Below the pieces are notes generated by a model. The model was given only the letters and a program-made list of their open reading frames with translations, was not told where the DNA came from and searched no databases. The position numbers and the translations under genes are program-made. 64,000 bases of DNA, taken from NCBI RefSeq assembly GCF_965228935.1, contig NZ_OZ245846.1, positions 2,232,001 to 2,296,000 of the forward strand, read 5' to 3'. Each line of letters begins with the position of its first letter. Position 1 is the first letter of the stretch. This document shows, one piece after another, positions 17,335-26,304 of this stretch. The DNA is from Ulvibacterium sp965228935 (GTDB lineage: Bacteria > Bacteroidota > Bacteroidia > Flavobacteriales > Flavobacteriaceae).

Positions 17335-18672
17335 ATGGAGACCATAATTATTATTGTATTTCTTGTAGGCTATCTGGCCATTACCTTAGAACACAACCTT
17401 AAGATTGACAAGTTAATACCGGCCTTGGCCATGATGGCCATTTTATGGGCCATTATTGCTTTGGCGCACATGCCTGTATTCGAGGTAAATGCCGAGCTCA
17501 AGGAATTGGAGCCCAGTCATCTGGACGAAATGTTGCTCCATCATCTTGGGAAAACCGCAGAAATACTGGTCTTCTTGCTAGGGGCCATGACCATTGTTGA
17601 AATCATTGATTATTTTGATGGTTTTGCCACTATAAAGGGTTATATTAAGACCACCAGTAAACGAAAGCTTTTATGGCTCTTTTCCATTTTGGCCTTTATC
17701 CTTTCCGCTATAATCGATAATCTTACCGCAACGATTGTGCTGGTCACTATCCTACAAAAAGTAATCAAGGATCGGGAGACGCGCCTTTGGTTCGCCGGTT
17801 TAATCATCATCAACGCAAATGCGGGAGGGGCATGGTCGCCTATTGGTGACGTAACTACTACCATGTTGTGGATTGCGAACAAGGTTTCCGCCGCTCAATT
17901 GGTCATTCATGTGCTTTTGCCCTCCATTATTTGTATGCTTGTACCCACCCTGATTGCCGGAAGATTCAAGGCTTTTAAAGGAAATATCGAGACGGATATA
18001 GATCAAATGGAGACATCAAAATCAAAATTTGGTCCCACCATGTTGTATTTGGGGTTGGGTTCCATCGTTTTTGTGCCTTTTTTCAAAACAATCACCCATT
18101 TGCCCCCGTATGTAGGTATGATGCTTTCCCTGGCCGTTGTCGCTACCTTTGCCGAGATTTATAGCAATGCCAAGTTCAGTATCAGTTCGGCCACGGATGA
18201 AGGGCACCACGAGGCTGCCCATCATAGCCCGGTTCACAAGGCACTTTCCAAAATAGAGTTACCCAGTATTCTGTTCTTTTTGGGAATATTGTTGGCGGTT
18301 GCCGCCCTGGAGTCCCTAGGGATGCTGTTTCATTATGCTGAAAGTTTAAATCAAGCCATACCCAATACGGACATCGTTGTATTGTTGTTAGGGGTGGGAT
18401 CGGCTGTAATCGATAATGTACCTTTGGTAGCGGCCAGTATGGGTATGTTCTCCGAAGGGCTGGACAATCCACTTTGGCATTTCATCGCCTATTCCGCTGG
18501 AACTGGGGGGAGTATGTTGATTATAGGCTCCGCAGCGGGTGTGGTTGCCATGGGTATGGAGAAAATAGATTTCTTCTGGTATTTACGGAAAATAGCATGG
18601 TTGGCACTGGCCGGATTTTTAGCCGGGGCCGTCGCATTTATTTTATTGCGTGATTTTGTACTTCACGGATAA
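17335..18672 (+). CDS. nhaD: NhaD-type Na+/H+ antiporter
   Basis: 445 residues with about 12-13 membrane helices, matching the NhaD branch of the ion transporter superfamily. Typical stretches are LAITLEHNLKIDKLIPALAMM near the start (about 14-34), HHLGKTAEILVFLLGAMTIVE (about 69-89), and the NANAGGAWSPIGDVTTTMLW loop (about 160-179) with polar and acidic residues for ion exchange. A second conserved helix carries AVIDNVPLVAA near 360. It expels sodium at the inner membrane, useful for a marine bacterium that imports solutes with Na+. It follows the amino-acid dehydrogenase by 16 bases. Confidence 0.92.
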   Translation: METIIIIVFLVGYLAITLEHNLKIDKLIPALAMMAILWAIIALAHMPVFEVNAELKELEPSHLDEMLLHHLGKTAEILVFLLGAMTIVEIIDYFDGFATIKGYIKTTSKRKLLWLFSILAFILSAIIDNLTATIVLVTILQKVIKDRETRLWFAGLIIINANAGGAWSPIGDVTTTMLWIANKVSAAQLVIHVLLPSIICMLVPTLIAGRFKAFKGNIETDIDQMETSKSKFGPTMLYLGLGSIVFVPFFKTITHLPPYVGMMLSLAVVATFAEIYSNAKFSISSATDEGHHEAAHHSPVHKALSKIELPSILFFLGILLAVAALESLGMLFHYAESLNQAIPNTDIVVLLLGVGSAVIDNVPLVAASMGMFSEGLDNPLWHFIAYSAGTGGSMLIIGSAAGVVAMGMEKIDFFWYLRKIAWLALAGFLAGAVAFILLRDFVLHG

Positions 18673-18687
18673 TTTTATCGATAAAAT
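18672..18687. repeat. 16-bp perfect palindrome at the nhaD stop
   Basis: ATTTTATCGATAAAAT begins on the last base of the nhaD stop codon, 38 bases before the exbB start. A perfect dyad with no loop is more operator-like than terminator-like, but its AT-rich composition makes chance plausible. Confidence 0.35.
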
Positions 18688-18724
18688 GCCGTTATTATGG
18701 CAAATCTAAACACTTAAGGAATTT

Positions 18725-19417
18725 ATGTTATTGTTTCTGAAAATTGCTCAGGATCCGGAAATGGGCGAAGTAGTGTCTGAGGAAAAGACACTTTCGGTAA
18801 TGGACCTGATATTAAATGGGGGCACGGGGAGTGTCGTTATCATCTCTGTACTTTTTGTACTTCTTTTTGTAGCATGCTATATTTATTTTGAACGATTGTT
18901 CGCTATAAAAGCGGCATCCAAAATCGATAAAAATTTCATGAACCAGATTCGGGATCACGTTACCAGTGGTAAATTGGAAGCGGCCAAGATTTTATGCGCC
19001 CAAACCGATTCGCCGGTTGCCCGTCTTACCGAGAAAGGGGTTTCCCGTATCGGAAAGCCTTTGGACGACATAAATACAGCAATTGAGAATGCAGGTACCT
19101 TGGAGGTGTATAAACTGGAAAAAAACGTAAGCATTTTGGCCACAGTGGCCGGTGCGGCCCCAATGATAGGTTTCTTGGGAACGGTAATTGGTATGATTTT
19201 GGCATTCCATGAAATGGCCAGTAGTGGCGGCCAAGCCGAAATGGGCTCCTTGGCCTCTGGAATCTATACGGCGATGACGACCACGGTGGCCGGACTTATT
19301 GTGGGGATTATTGCTTACATAGGATACAATCATTTGGTGAACAGGACGGATAAGGTAGTCCATAAAATGGAGGCCAATGCCGTAGAATTTTTGGATTTGT
19401 TGAACGAACCGCTCTAA
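18725..19417 (+). CDS. exbB: ExbB/TolQ/MotA-family proton channel subunit
   Basis: 230 residues. First helix at about 35-55 (SVVIISVLFVLLFVACYIYF), a cytoplasmic region, then two helices at about 138-158 (VAGAAPMIGFLGTVIGMILAF) and 180-205 (AMTTTVAGLIVGIIAYIGY), the arrangement of ExbB/TolQ. The small-residue-rich last helices and the GFLGTVIGM signature are family hallmarks. It works with the ExbD- and TonB-like proteins encoded next to convert the proton gradient into force for outer-membrane transporters, potentially including SusC at 47363. The exbD-like gene starts 9 bases after its stop. Confidence 0.92.
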   Translation: MLLFLKIAQDPEMGEVVSEEKTLSVMDLILNGGTGSVVIISVLFVLLFVACYIYFERLFAIKAASKIDKNFMNQIRDHVTSGKLEAAKILCAQTDSPVARLTEKGVSRIGKPLDDINTAIENAGTLEVYKLEKNVSILATVAGAAPMIGFLGTVIGMILAFHEMASSGGQAEMGSLASGIYTAMTTTVAGLIVGIIAYIGYNHLVNRTDKVVHKMEANAVEFLDLLNEPL

Positions 19418-19426
19418 ACCGGTGTT

Positions 19427-19813
19427 ATGAAATTGAAAGGAAGAAATAAGGTGAGCCCAGATTTTAGCATGTCCTCCATGACGGATATCGTTTTCCTCCT
19501 ACTTATCTTTTTTATGCTTACCGCCAATTCGCCCAACGCACTGGATTTACTTTTGCCGAAGGCCAAGGGGAAATCAACGAATACCCAAAATGTTTCGGTA
19601 AGTATCGACAAAAACCTGCAGTATTTTGTGAACAACGAAAGAATTAACGGAGAATATATTGAAATTGAATTAAAAAAGGCACTGGAAGGACAGGAGAAAC
19701 CGACTATTATCCTTAGGGCGGAAGAAAGTGTAGCCATTCGGGAAGCGGTGAATGTTATGGACATTGCAAACCGAAACAACTATAAGGTGATTCTGGCCGT
19801 GCGACCCAATTAA
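19427..19813 (+). CDS. exbD: ExbD/TolR-family protein
   Basis: 128 residues: a short cytoplasmic tail, one transmembrane helix at about 19-36 and a small periplasmic domain. D20 in SMTDIVFLLLIFFML is the conserved proton-translocating Asp. The periplasmic part ends in ANRNNYKVILAVRPN, similar to the family's swapped-dimer domain. It shares its last base with the first base of the tonB-like gene at 19813, so expression is tightly coupled. Confidence 0.92.
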   Translation: MKLKGRNKVSPDFSMSSMTDIVFLLLIFFMLTANSPNALDLLLPKAKGKSTNTQNVSVSIDKNLQYFVNNERINGEYIEIELKKALEGQEKPTIILRAEESVAIREAVNVMDIANRNNYKVILAVRPN

Positions 19814-20715
19814 TGTCATTTTTAGATACGAGACACAAGAAAAAATCATTCACACTTACCACTTTGCTGTTAAGTGTGCTACTGCTTATATTGTTCTATA
19901 TAGGCCTTACCTATATGGATCCTCCCATTGAAAATGGTATTTCCGTAAATTTTGGGACTATGGATTTTGGAATGGGCAATGAGCAGCCCAAGGAAAAAAT
20001 CAGGTCGGAACCGGTAGATATTCCAGAACCTCCCAATGAGCCGGAAGAGGTACAGGAAACTACGGTTCCCGAAGAAGTTCAGGAAGAGGAAGTAGTGGAA
20101 AAGGAACCGGCCGCCGAAGAAGTCCTTACCCAGGAAAATGAGGAATCCATTAGAATAAAGAAGGCACAGGAAGCAAAGCGCAAGGCGGATGAAGCGGCCA
20201 AAAAGGCCAAGGCTGAAGCGGAGCGGATAGCCCGTGAAAAACGTGAGGCAGAGGAAAGGGCACAGAAAGAACGGGAGGCCAAGAAGAAAAAATTGGACGA
20301 GCTTATCGGCGGCATCAATAAATCCGATGGTAATGCTTCCGGCTCGGAAGGGGATGACAATAGGGCCGGTGACAAAGGTTCACCTGAGGGCGACCCCTAT
20401 GCTACCAGTTATTACGGAAGCCCAGGTTCCGGAAGTGGTACCGGAGGTTACGGGCTTAACGGAAGATCTTTGGTAAGCAAGGGCAAGGAAAAACAGAATT
20501 GTAATCAGGAGGGAAGGGTAGTCGTAAAAATTGTTGTGGACAGAAATGGTAATGTTGTCAGTGCTACTCCCGGTGTAAAAGGAACTACCAATAACGATCC
20601 CTGCCTATTGGATCCAGCCAGAAAAACTGCTTTTAAACACAAATGGAACCTGGATTCCAATGCTCCAAGCCAACAAATCGGTTTTGTGGTAGTCAATTTT
20701 AAATTGGGGGAATAA
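19813..20715 (+). CDS. tonB: TonB-like energy transducer
   Basis: 300 residues. One N-terminal transmembrane helix (about 14-34), a Pro/Glu-rich stretch (DIPEPPNEPEEVQE, about 67-105), a Lys/Ala/Glu-rich helical segment (about 110-160) likely to be coiled, a Gly/Ser-rich linker (about 165-220), and a C-terminal TonB-like domain (GRVVVKIVVDRNGNVVSATPG ... GFVVVNFKL). Two cysteines flank the C-terminal domain's first half and might form a disulfide. It spans the periplasm from the ExbB-ExbD complex to outer-membrane TonB-dependent receptors. The next gene, folC, starts directly after the TAA. Confidence 0.9.
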   Translation: MSFLDTRHKKKSFTLTTLLLSVLLLILFYIGLTYMDPPIENGISVNFGTMDFGMGNEQPKEKIRSEPVDIPEPPNEPEEVQETTVPEEVQEEEVVEKEPAAEEVLTQENEESIRIKKAQEAKRKADEAAKKAKAEAERIAREKREAEERAQKEREAKKKKLDELIGGINKSDGNASGSEGDDNRAGDKGSPEGDPYATSYYGSPGSGSGTGGYGLNGRSLVSKGKEKQNCNQEGRVVVKIVVDRNGNVVSATPGVKGTTNNDPCLLDPARKTAFKHKWNLDSNAPSQQIGFVVVNFKLGE

Positions 20716-21927
20716 GTGACTTATGCGCAGACCTTGGATTGGATGTTTGCCCAACTTCCCATGTACCAGCAAAAAGGTAAGGTGGCCTTTAATGGAAAAC
20801 TGGACAACATTAAGGCCCTTTCGGCTCACCTAGACCATCCCGAAAAAAAATTCAAGAGTATCCACGTTGCCGGAACCAATGGGAAAGGCAGCAGTAGCCA
20901 TATGTTGGCGTCTATTCTGCAGGAAGCGGGATATACGGTCGGATTATATACATCACCCCATCTCAAGGACTTTGGAGAGCGAATCAAAATTAATGGGGAA
21001 ACCATTAGTAAGCAATTTGTGGTCGATTTTATAACCGAAAACAAACCTTTTTTTGAGAATCGTCAACTCTCTTTTTTTGAGATGTCGGTAGGCATGGCCT
21101 TCCAGTATTTTGCCCAAAAACAGGTAGACATCGCCATAGTTGAAGTCGGATTGGGAGGGCGGTTGGATTCCACCAACATCATAGTTCCCGAGGTTTCCTT
21201 GATTACCAATATTGGGATGGACCATGCCGACATATTGGGGGATACCTTACCAAAAATTGCTAGGGAAAAGGCTGGTATCATTAAAGAAAAAGTTCCTGTG
21301 GTAATCAGTGAATACCAGCAAGAAATTGCCGATGTATTTAAATCGATTGCATTGGAACGTAAGGCAAGGATCATATTCGCAGATCAAGAAATACGGGAAG
21401 CCTATGGAGTATCCCTCTTAGGAAACTATCAATCCAAAAATGCCAAAGGGGTGGTTGCCGTCATAAGGGAACTTATGGGTTTTGAGGTTACAGAGGAACA
21501 TATTCAAAAAGGACTTGCACATGTGGTGGAGAATACCGGATTATTGGGAAGGTGGCAAGTACTACGGGAAAATCCAATGGTGGTGTGTGATACCGCCCAT
21601 AACCGAGAAGGACTTTCTGTGGTGCTTGATCAGGTAGCCGAACAGGGATATGATATACTGCATATTGTGCTCGGTTTTGTAATAGAGAAAAATCTGGATG
21701 CCCTACTTCCACTTTTTCCCGAAAATGCTCGGTATTATTTTGCCCGACCCAAAATTCCACGAGGGTTGGACGCTTCCGTTTTAAAGACCCAAGCTTCCCG
21801 ATTTGGACTACAGGGCAAAGTTTATGATTCTGTCCCAGAGGCTTTCAAAAATGCGTTGCAACGGGCCTCCAATACCGATTTTGTCTTCGTTGGAGGGAGT
21901 ACCTTTACCGTGGCCGAGGTGGTTTAG
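20716..21927 (+). CDS. folC: Bifunctional dihydrofolate synthase/folylpolyglutamate synthase
   Basis: 403 residues starting at a GTG immediately after the tonB stop (no intervening base). The N-terminus TYAQTLDWMFAQLPMYQQKGK is typical of flavobacterial FolC, which supports this start; no ATG is in frame nearby. The ATP loop GTNGKGS is at 53-59, followed by TSPHLKDFGERIKING. DTAHNREG in the C-terminal Mur-ligase-like domain is conserved. It adds glutamate to dihydropteroate and folates in the cytoplasm. Placement behind exbB-exbD-tonB probably reflects operon read-through rather than shared function. Confidence 0.94.
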   Translation: MTYAQTLDWMFAQLPMYQQKGKVAFNGKLDNIKALSAHLDHPEKKFKSIHVAGTNGKGSSSHMLASILQEAGYTVGLYTSPHLKDFGERIKINGETISKQFVVDFITENKPFFENRQLSFFEMSVGMAFQYFAQKQVDIAIVEVGLGGRLDSTNIIVPEVSLITNIGMDHADILGDTLPKIAREKAGIIKEKVPVVISEYQQEIADVFKSIALERKARIIFADQEIREAYGVSLLGNYQSKNAKGVVAVIRELMGFEVTEEHIQKGLAHVVENTGLLGRWQVLRENPMVVCDTAHNREGLSVVLDQVAEQGYDILHIVLGFVIEKNLDALLPLFPENARYYFARPKIPRGLDASVLKTQASRFGLQGKVYDSVPEAFKNALQRASNTDFVFVGGSTFTVAEVV

Positions 21928-22058
21928 TTTCCAGTTCCCGATACAAGGAATACCAACCTAAAATTAGCCCTTATCCCAGACCCATCCCTGTCCACCAAAT
22001 GATGTGCTGTTTCTGGGATCTTACATGTTCTGATTTGCAAATACGGACAAACCCTACA

Positions 22059-22088
22059 TTTTCCCAAATGTTTTAAACGCTATAATTG
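22059..22088 (+). promoter_or_regulatory. Possible promoter of the M61-like peptidase gene
   Basis: TTTT (22059-22062), an 18-base spacer, then TATAATTG (22081-22088), which matches 5 of 6 fixed positions of TAnnTTTG. The start codon is 39 bases downstream. Evidence is moderate. Confidence 0.38.
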
Positions 22089-22127
22089 TAGCACATTTTA
22101 AATTTTCATCAATCAAAATCATATCCT

Positions 22128-23675
22128 ATGAAACTCTTTTCCCAATTATTGGTGGGCGTATTTATTTTAATCGGTTACCAAGAAGTAAAGGCCAAAAACA
22201 TCACTCTAGACATAGCAAATGACATTTTAAGCAATCCAGAAACTATGGTGATTCAAAGACAGACCCAATATAGCATACAAATAGACAAAGAAGATTATAA
22301 AATTGCACGAGTGAAGATTTCACTATTTCTGGAAGATGACATCCTCTATATGGCCCCCGGTGCAAATCAACTTCCCAAAAGATGGGCCACCTTTGTTCAT
22401 AACCTTAAAGTAAGGGATGAAAATGGCGGTGAAGTTCCCATAAAGGAATTGGAAGATGCCCAATGGAAGGTTAACCATGAAATCGGTAAAAAAGTGACCG
22501 TAACCTATGAGGTTGTTTTAAATCATGAAGAACATCAATGGTCGGGCGGTCTGGATGGAGTAGCCTATGCAACGGATTGGGGGGTCTTTTATACGGGACG
22601 GGCCCTGTTGCTTTTTAATGGGGCCAATGCAGAAAAAGTAAATGTTGTATTTGATGTTCCAAATGACTGGCAGGTAACCACACCTTGGGAGGTAGTTTCC
22701 CATGCAAAAAATTCATTCCTGGCCATGAATCATTCGGATTTATCCCAATCCATGATTTTTGCTGGAACCCATAAAGAAATGTCATTCAAAAGAGAGGATT
22801 TTGAGCTCGTTTTTGCACTAGGGGGCGATCAAGTGCTCTCAAAAAAGGACGATTATGCCAGCCTTGCCCAGGGTGTAATGGATTACTATATCCGTTTAAT
22901 GGGAGGATTACCGAAACCACCACCGGACAATCCATTTCAAAAGGCCATCGTTGTTATCAATAACTCGGATACAACGGATGGAGAGGTAATCGGGAACAAT
23001 ATCAGTATTCTGATAGAAAAGGATGGAGGCCAAATGTCCCAAATGCTTTCGACCTTTATTTTTGCCCATGAGTTTTTTCATTTATGGAACGGAAAATCTT
23101 TTTTGCCGGCCGCGGATGATACGGAGTGGTTCAAGGAAGGTTTTACTAACTATTACACCTTAAAGGCATTACATCATGTAGGCTTTTTGGATGACAATGC
23201 CTTTTTTGGAACGTTGAATAATTTATTTTTTCAACGTTACCAAAACGATGACGGGCTGGGTAAGTTATCCATGACCCAAGGGGAGGAGAAACATGCACAT
23301 TGGGGGTTGATATATGGCGGGGGGCTGTTCATTGGTATTTCCCAGGATATGTTGATTAGGAAAAACAGTGGTAATCGGAAAAGTGTGGATGACCTGTTAC
23401 GAACACTCTATACCGAATTTGGGGGAACCTCCAATACGTATACTATCCGTGATATTCAAAAGATTCTCTCTGATTTAAATGGTACCGACCAAACCCCCTT
23501 TTTTGACGACTACATTTTCGGAACGGAACGCATACCCATAGATGCCTATTTAAAAATGGCCGGTTTGGATGCTAAAATTCAAGAGGGGAATCTTATCATA
23601 GCAAAGAAAGAAGGGCTCGGCCCTAAAGAGGAATCGATGGTTGCAGGGATGTTGGGTTCATTAAAAAACGAGTAA
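22128..23675 (+). CDS. Secreted M61-family-like metallopeptidase
   Basis: 515 residues with a signal peptide (MKLFSQLLVGVFILIGYQEVKA, cleavage near 22). The zinc site is clear: HEFFH at 314-318 and the third ligand E337 in WFKEGFTNYY, the H-E-x-x-H-x18-E spacing of gluzincins. The order of a beta-rich N-terminal domain (about 25-200) followed by the catalytic domain is like M61 glycyl aminopeptidases. HEFFHLWNGKS also fits M61. The likely place of action is the periplasm or outer face. The alpha/beta hydrolase gene begins 2 bases after the stop, suggesting a peptide-degrading gene pair. Confidence 0.85.
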   Translation: MKLFSQLLVGVFILIGYQEVKAKNITLDIANDILSNPETMVIQRQTQYSIQIDKEDYKIARVKISLFLEDDILYMAPGANQLPKRWATFVHNLKVRDENGGEVPIKELEDAQWKVNHEIGKKVTVTYEVVLNHEEHQWSGGLDGVAYATDWGVFYTGRALLLFNGANAEKVNVVFDVPNDWQVTTPWEVVSHAKNSFLAMNHSDLSQSMIFAGTHKEMSFKREDFELVFALGGDQVLSKKDDYASLAQGVMDYYIRLMGGLPKPPPDNPFQKAIVVINNSDTTDGEVIGNNISILIEKDGGQMSQMLSTFIFAHEFFHLWNGKSFLPAADDTEWFKEGFTNYYTLKALHHVGFLDDNAFFGTLNNLFFQRYQNDDGLGKLSMTQGEEKHAHWGLIYGGGLFIGISQDMLIRKNSGNRKSVDDLLRTLYTEFGGTSNTYTIRDIQKILSDLNGTDQTPFFDDYIFGTERIPIDAYLKMAGLDAKIQEGNLIIAKKEGLGPKEESMVAGMLGSLKNE

Positions 23676-23677
23676 CC

Positions 23678-25156
23678 ATGAAACCGCTACCGGAAATCAA
23701 AAAATATCATGTATTCGGATTTATGGTATTGCTGAGTGCGGTTCGTTGTTTTGCACAATCCCCTTTGGATTCCTCATTTGAGATAAGACCCAAAAAAGTA
23801 ACGACCCAAGATGGCACCCAGTATTCGGGCGAGATGGGTTACATACAAGTGCCGGAATTGTATGCGGATGGAAGGTCGCCATCCATTGAAATTCCGTTCT
23901 ATAGAATTAAAACCACGCATAAAAATCCGCTGCCGCCCCTATTTGTCCTATCAGGTGGACCTGGGGACGATCCGTCCATTTTGCAACAATTGGAGGATAT
24001 CATACCTATTTTGGTTCCCTACAGTTTCCGCAGTGATGTGGTTGTTGTGGAACAACGGGGCAACGGATTGTCTAAACCTAATTTGAGTTGTCCAAGGACT
24101 TTTGAAATGCCATTGGATAGACCTTTGGATATATCAGAATTTTCCGAAACGTATGTGGCTTACATAAAAAAGTGTAGCTCATACTGGCAAAAACAAAACC
24201 GAAATTTAAAAGGATATAACGTCTTGGAAATGGTAGAGGACATCGAGATGGTGCGCGAGGTGTTGTCCTATGAAAAAATAATGATCTTGGGGGGTAGTTT
24301 TGGAAGTCATCATGGATTGGCCTATTTAAAATTACATCCAGATCGTGTGGATAGGGCTGTATTTGACAGCCCGGAAGGTCTAAAGCACACCGTAAAGTTA
24401 CCGAGTGAGGTAAATAGGATTTTATACCAGCTCTCAGAACTGGTGACAGAAGATTCCATTTTATCAAAAAAGATACCTTCCTTCATAAGCTTGGTGAAGG
24501 AAGTGCTACAGAAGTTGGATAGAAATCCGGTTACGGAAACGGTAATTCATCCGGTGACCCAGGAAAAAGTGTCCATTGTGCTAGGGAAATATGACCTACA
24601 ACTCATAACCGCCTTGGAACTGGGGAGAATGGGATATCGCGAACTGCCTTTTCGGTATCTACAGATGAAGGCAGGGGACTATTCCTGGGCGGCAAATTTT
24701 GCGATTTATATCCGGGTAAACCAAAGAAAAAATCTAATGGCTGTTTTAACGGATTGCGCATCGGGAGCAACTGGGAACAGATGGAAACAAGTGATTCGGG
24801 AGGGCAAAGAAGCCATTTTAGAGGATGCGCTCAATAACATAAATTTTGCGGATTGCCATGAATTGCCCCTTAGGGATGTCCAAGGAGAATTGGAATTTGA
24901 CTTTGTTTCGGATATTCCCATACTACTGATATCAGGGAGCCAAGATGCGCGAACGCCGCCTAGAAATGCGCAAGAAATCATGTTGAACCACAAGAATATA
25001 AAATGGTTGAACGTAAAATATGGAACACATGATCTATTCAGGGAGGTCTATGACCAACTCGGCCCGATAATGGCAGGCTATTTTGCGGCCGATCATCCTT
25101 TAAAATATGAGGTTCCCAAGGAAATTTATGCAGACCTGGATCTTAGAAAGGAATAA
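23678..25156 (+). CDS. Secreted alpha/beta hydrolase, S33 proline-iminopeptidase type
   Basis: 492 residues with an N-terminal signal peptide ending near CFAQ (about residue 27). The alpha/beta-hydrolase fold shows the oxyanion region LSGGPGD (about 91-97), an EQRGNGLS stretch, the nucleophile elbow GGSFGS with S207, D423 in SGSQDART and H451 in YGTHDLF as the triad. This layout fits secreted tripeptidyl- or prolyl-aminopeptidases of family S33. Substrate preference is inference. It directly follows the M61-like gene, and a CPBP protease gene begins 20 bases later. Confidence 0.85.
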   Translation: MKPLPEIKKYHVFGFMVLLSAVRCFAQSPLDSSFEIRPKKVTTQDGTQYSGEMGYIQVPELYADGRSPSIEIPFYRIKTTHKNPLPPLFVLSGGPGDDPSILQQLEDIIPILVPYSFRSDVVVVEQRGNGLSKPNLSCPRTFEMPLDRPLDISEFSETYVAYIKKCSSYWQKQNRNLKGYNVLEMVEDIEMVREVLSYEKIMILGGSFGSHHGLAYLKLHPDRVDRAVFDSPEGLKHTVKLPSEVNRILYQLSELVTEDSILSKKIPSFISLVKEVLQKLDRNPVTETVIHPVTQEKVSIVLGKYDLQLITALELGRMGYRELPFRYLQMKAGDYSWAANFAIYIRVNQRKNLMAVLTDCASGATGNRWKQVIREGKEAILEDALNNINFADCHELPLRDVQGELEFDFVSDIPILLISGSQDARTPPRNAQEIMLNHKNIKWLNVKYGTHDLFREVYDQLGPIMAGYFAADHPLKYEVPKEIYADLDLRKE

Positions 25157-25176
25157 TTGGTAAAATGTTATGACTA

Positions 25177-25947
25177 ATGATGAAAATTACGAATTCAAAA
25201 GAGAACATGGAAATCGTGGTGTTTTCGATTATGGTGTTAACCCTGAGTGCATTGCTATGTTATATCTCATACAAATTGGACAACCCGGGTATCTCCTTAC
25301 TGACGGTATTTATGCCATCACTGGTAGCGCTGGTACTTACTGCCATAGCAAGTGGCAGCAAAGGTGTTTTTGAATTGTTCGTTCAACAAACAATTCGGAA
25401 AACAGCCCTAAAATGGCTTGTAGTTTCCCTGATTGGAATTCCCATTATTATTTCGTTGGCGATGCTTACTTCCCTGCACTTTAATGTTTCCAAGTTCCAT
25501 TTAAGAACCACACAATTGCTACCACAGGTGGTGGTAATCGTATTGATTGCATTTGGGGAGGAATACGGCTGGCGGGGATACCTACTTCCCAGACTGATGA
25601 AGAAGTTAAGTGTATTCCATTCAAGCCTAGTACTGGGTCTGATCTGGGGATTCTGGCATTTTCCTGCATATCTTATCGGTACTGGTGTTCCTCTAGAAAT
25701 GAACTTTCTGGTATTTTTGGTGTGGGTAATTTTGGGGGCGCTCTTTATAAGTTGGATTTACTACTATACCAGTAGTGTACTTACGGCCATATTGGCCCAC
25801 ATCAGTGCCAATGCCGCTTTTAATTATTTGCCTATTTTACTTGAGTTTACGGGAAGCATGGACGCATTTTGGTGGTTAATTCTTTATTTGACAATCTCAG
25901 TGTTTGCCATCTACTACTTTGGCCGAAAAGATTTAATGAGGGCGTAG
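25177..25947 (+). CDS. CPBP-family intramembrane metalloprotease
   Basis: 256 residues, about 7-8 hydrophobic helices. The conserved CPBP/Abi motifs are present: EE at 128-129 with R133 (FGEEYGWRGYLLP), H161 in WGFWHFP, and H207/N211 in AHISANAAFN. The family includes Rce1-like CAAX proteases and bacteriocin-immunity proteins; the bacterial substrate here is unknown. ATG codons at 25177 and 25180 are adjacent, and 25207 (MEIVVFS) is a third option; the first is used here. It is probably co-transcribed with the two hydrolase genes before it. Confidence 0.85.
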   Translation: MMKITNSKENMEIVVFSIMVLTLSALLCYISYKLDNPGISLLTVFMPSLVALVLTAIASGSKGVFELFVQQTIRKTALKWLVVSLIGIPIIISLAMLTSLHFNVSKFHLRTTQLLPQVVVIVLIAFGEEYGWRGYLLPRLMKKLSVFHSSLVLGLIWGFWHFPAYLIGTGVPLEMNFLVFLVWVILGALFISWIYYYTSSVLTAILAHISANAAFNYLPILLEFTGSMDAFWWLILYLTISVFAIYYFGRKDLMRA

Positions 25948-26046
25948 CGTTCGACAAATACGGCTAAAACGGGTTTTGTTCAAACCGATGCAAATTCTGG
26001 GTACTGGATTTGGGAATTTGTCCCGTCTTTTTTTCGTATTTTTTCT

Positions 26047-26077
26047 TTTGGCCGACAAAAAAACTATAGTATATTTG
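26047..26077 (+). promoter_or_regulatory. Promoter of the tRNA-Val gene
   Basis: TTTG (26047-26050), exactly 19 bases, TATATTTG (26070-26077). Both boxes fit the Bacteroidota consensus completely and spacing is ideal. It lies 76 bases upstream of the tRNA, so the transcript has a leader of about 70 bases holding a hairpin. Confidence 0.78.
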
Positions 26078-26097
26078 CACCCTCTTTCGCTATCGAG

Positions 26098-26136
26098 AAG
26101 CTTCGAGCTACGGAGGGCGCAAGCCCTTTGAAGCTT
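26098..26136 (+). other. Hairpin in the tRNA-Val leader
   Basis: Outer arms AAGCTTC (26098-26104) and GAAGCTT (26130-26136) enclose an inner stem AGGGC-GCAA-GCCCT (26114-26127) closed by a GCAA tetraloop. No T-run follows, so it is not a terminator for the CPBP gene. It may be a leader structure for processing of the precursor. Confidence 0.5.
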
Positions 26137-26153
26137 TGGCAACAAGCGTAAAA

Positions 26154-26228
26154 GGGCTCTTAGCTCAGTTGGTTCAGAGCACCTGCCTTACAAGCAGGGG
26201 GTCACTGGTTCGAATCCAGTAGGGCCCA
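26154..26228 (+). tRNA. tRNA-Val (anticodon TAC)
   Basis: 75 bases folding as a cloverleaf. The acceptor arm is GGGCTCT (26154-26160) with AGGGCCC (26221-26227), one G-U wobble, discriminator A26228. The D arm is GCTC/GAGC. The anticodon arm is CCTGC-CTTACAA-GCAGG (26182-26198) with anticodon TAC at 26189-26191, reading GUA and other valine codons. The T arm contains GGTTCGAATCC. The 3' CCA is not encoded (CACA follows). It marks the border between core genes on the left and the polysaccharide locus on the right. Confidence 0.96.
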
Positions 26229-26239
26229 CAATAAGCAGA

Positions 26240-26269
26240 AAACCCGTGCCAATTCGCATGGGTTTTTTT
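26240..26269 (+). terminator. Intrinsic terminator of tRNA-Val
   Basis: AAACCCGTGC (26240-26249), loop CAATTC, GCATGGGTTT (26256-26265), with one G-U pair, continued by a T-run to 26269. It starts 12 bases after the tRNA. It may also stop minus-strand transcription from the sulfatase that ends at 26305, as A residues precede the left arm. Confidence 0.85.
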
Positions 26270-26304
26270 GTTTCCCGAAGAAGTGCAAATTGCGATATCC
26301 CTGT

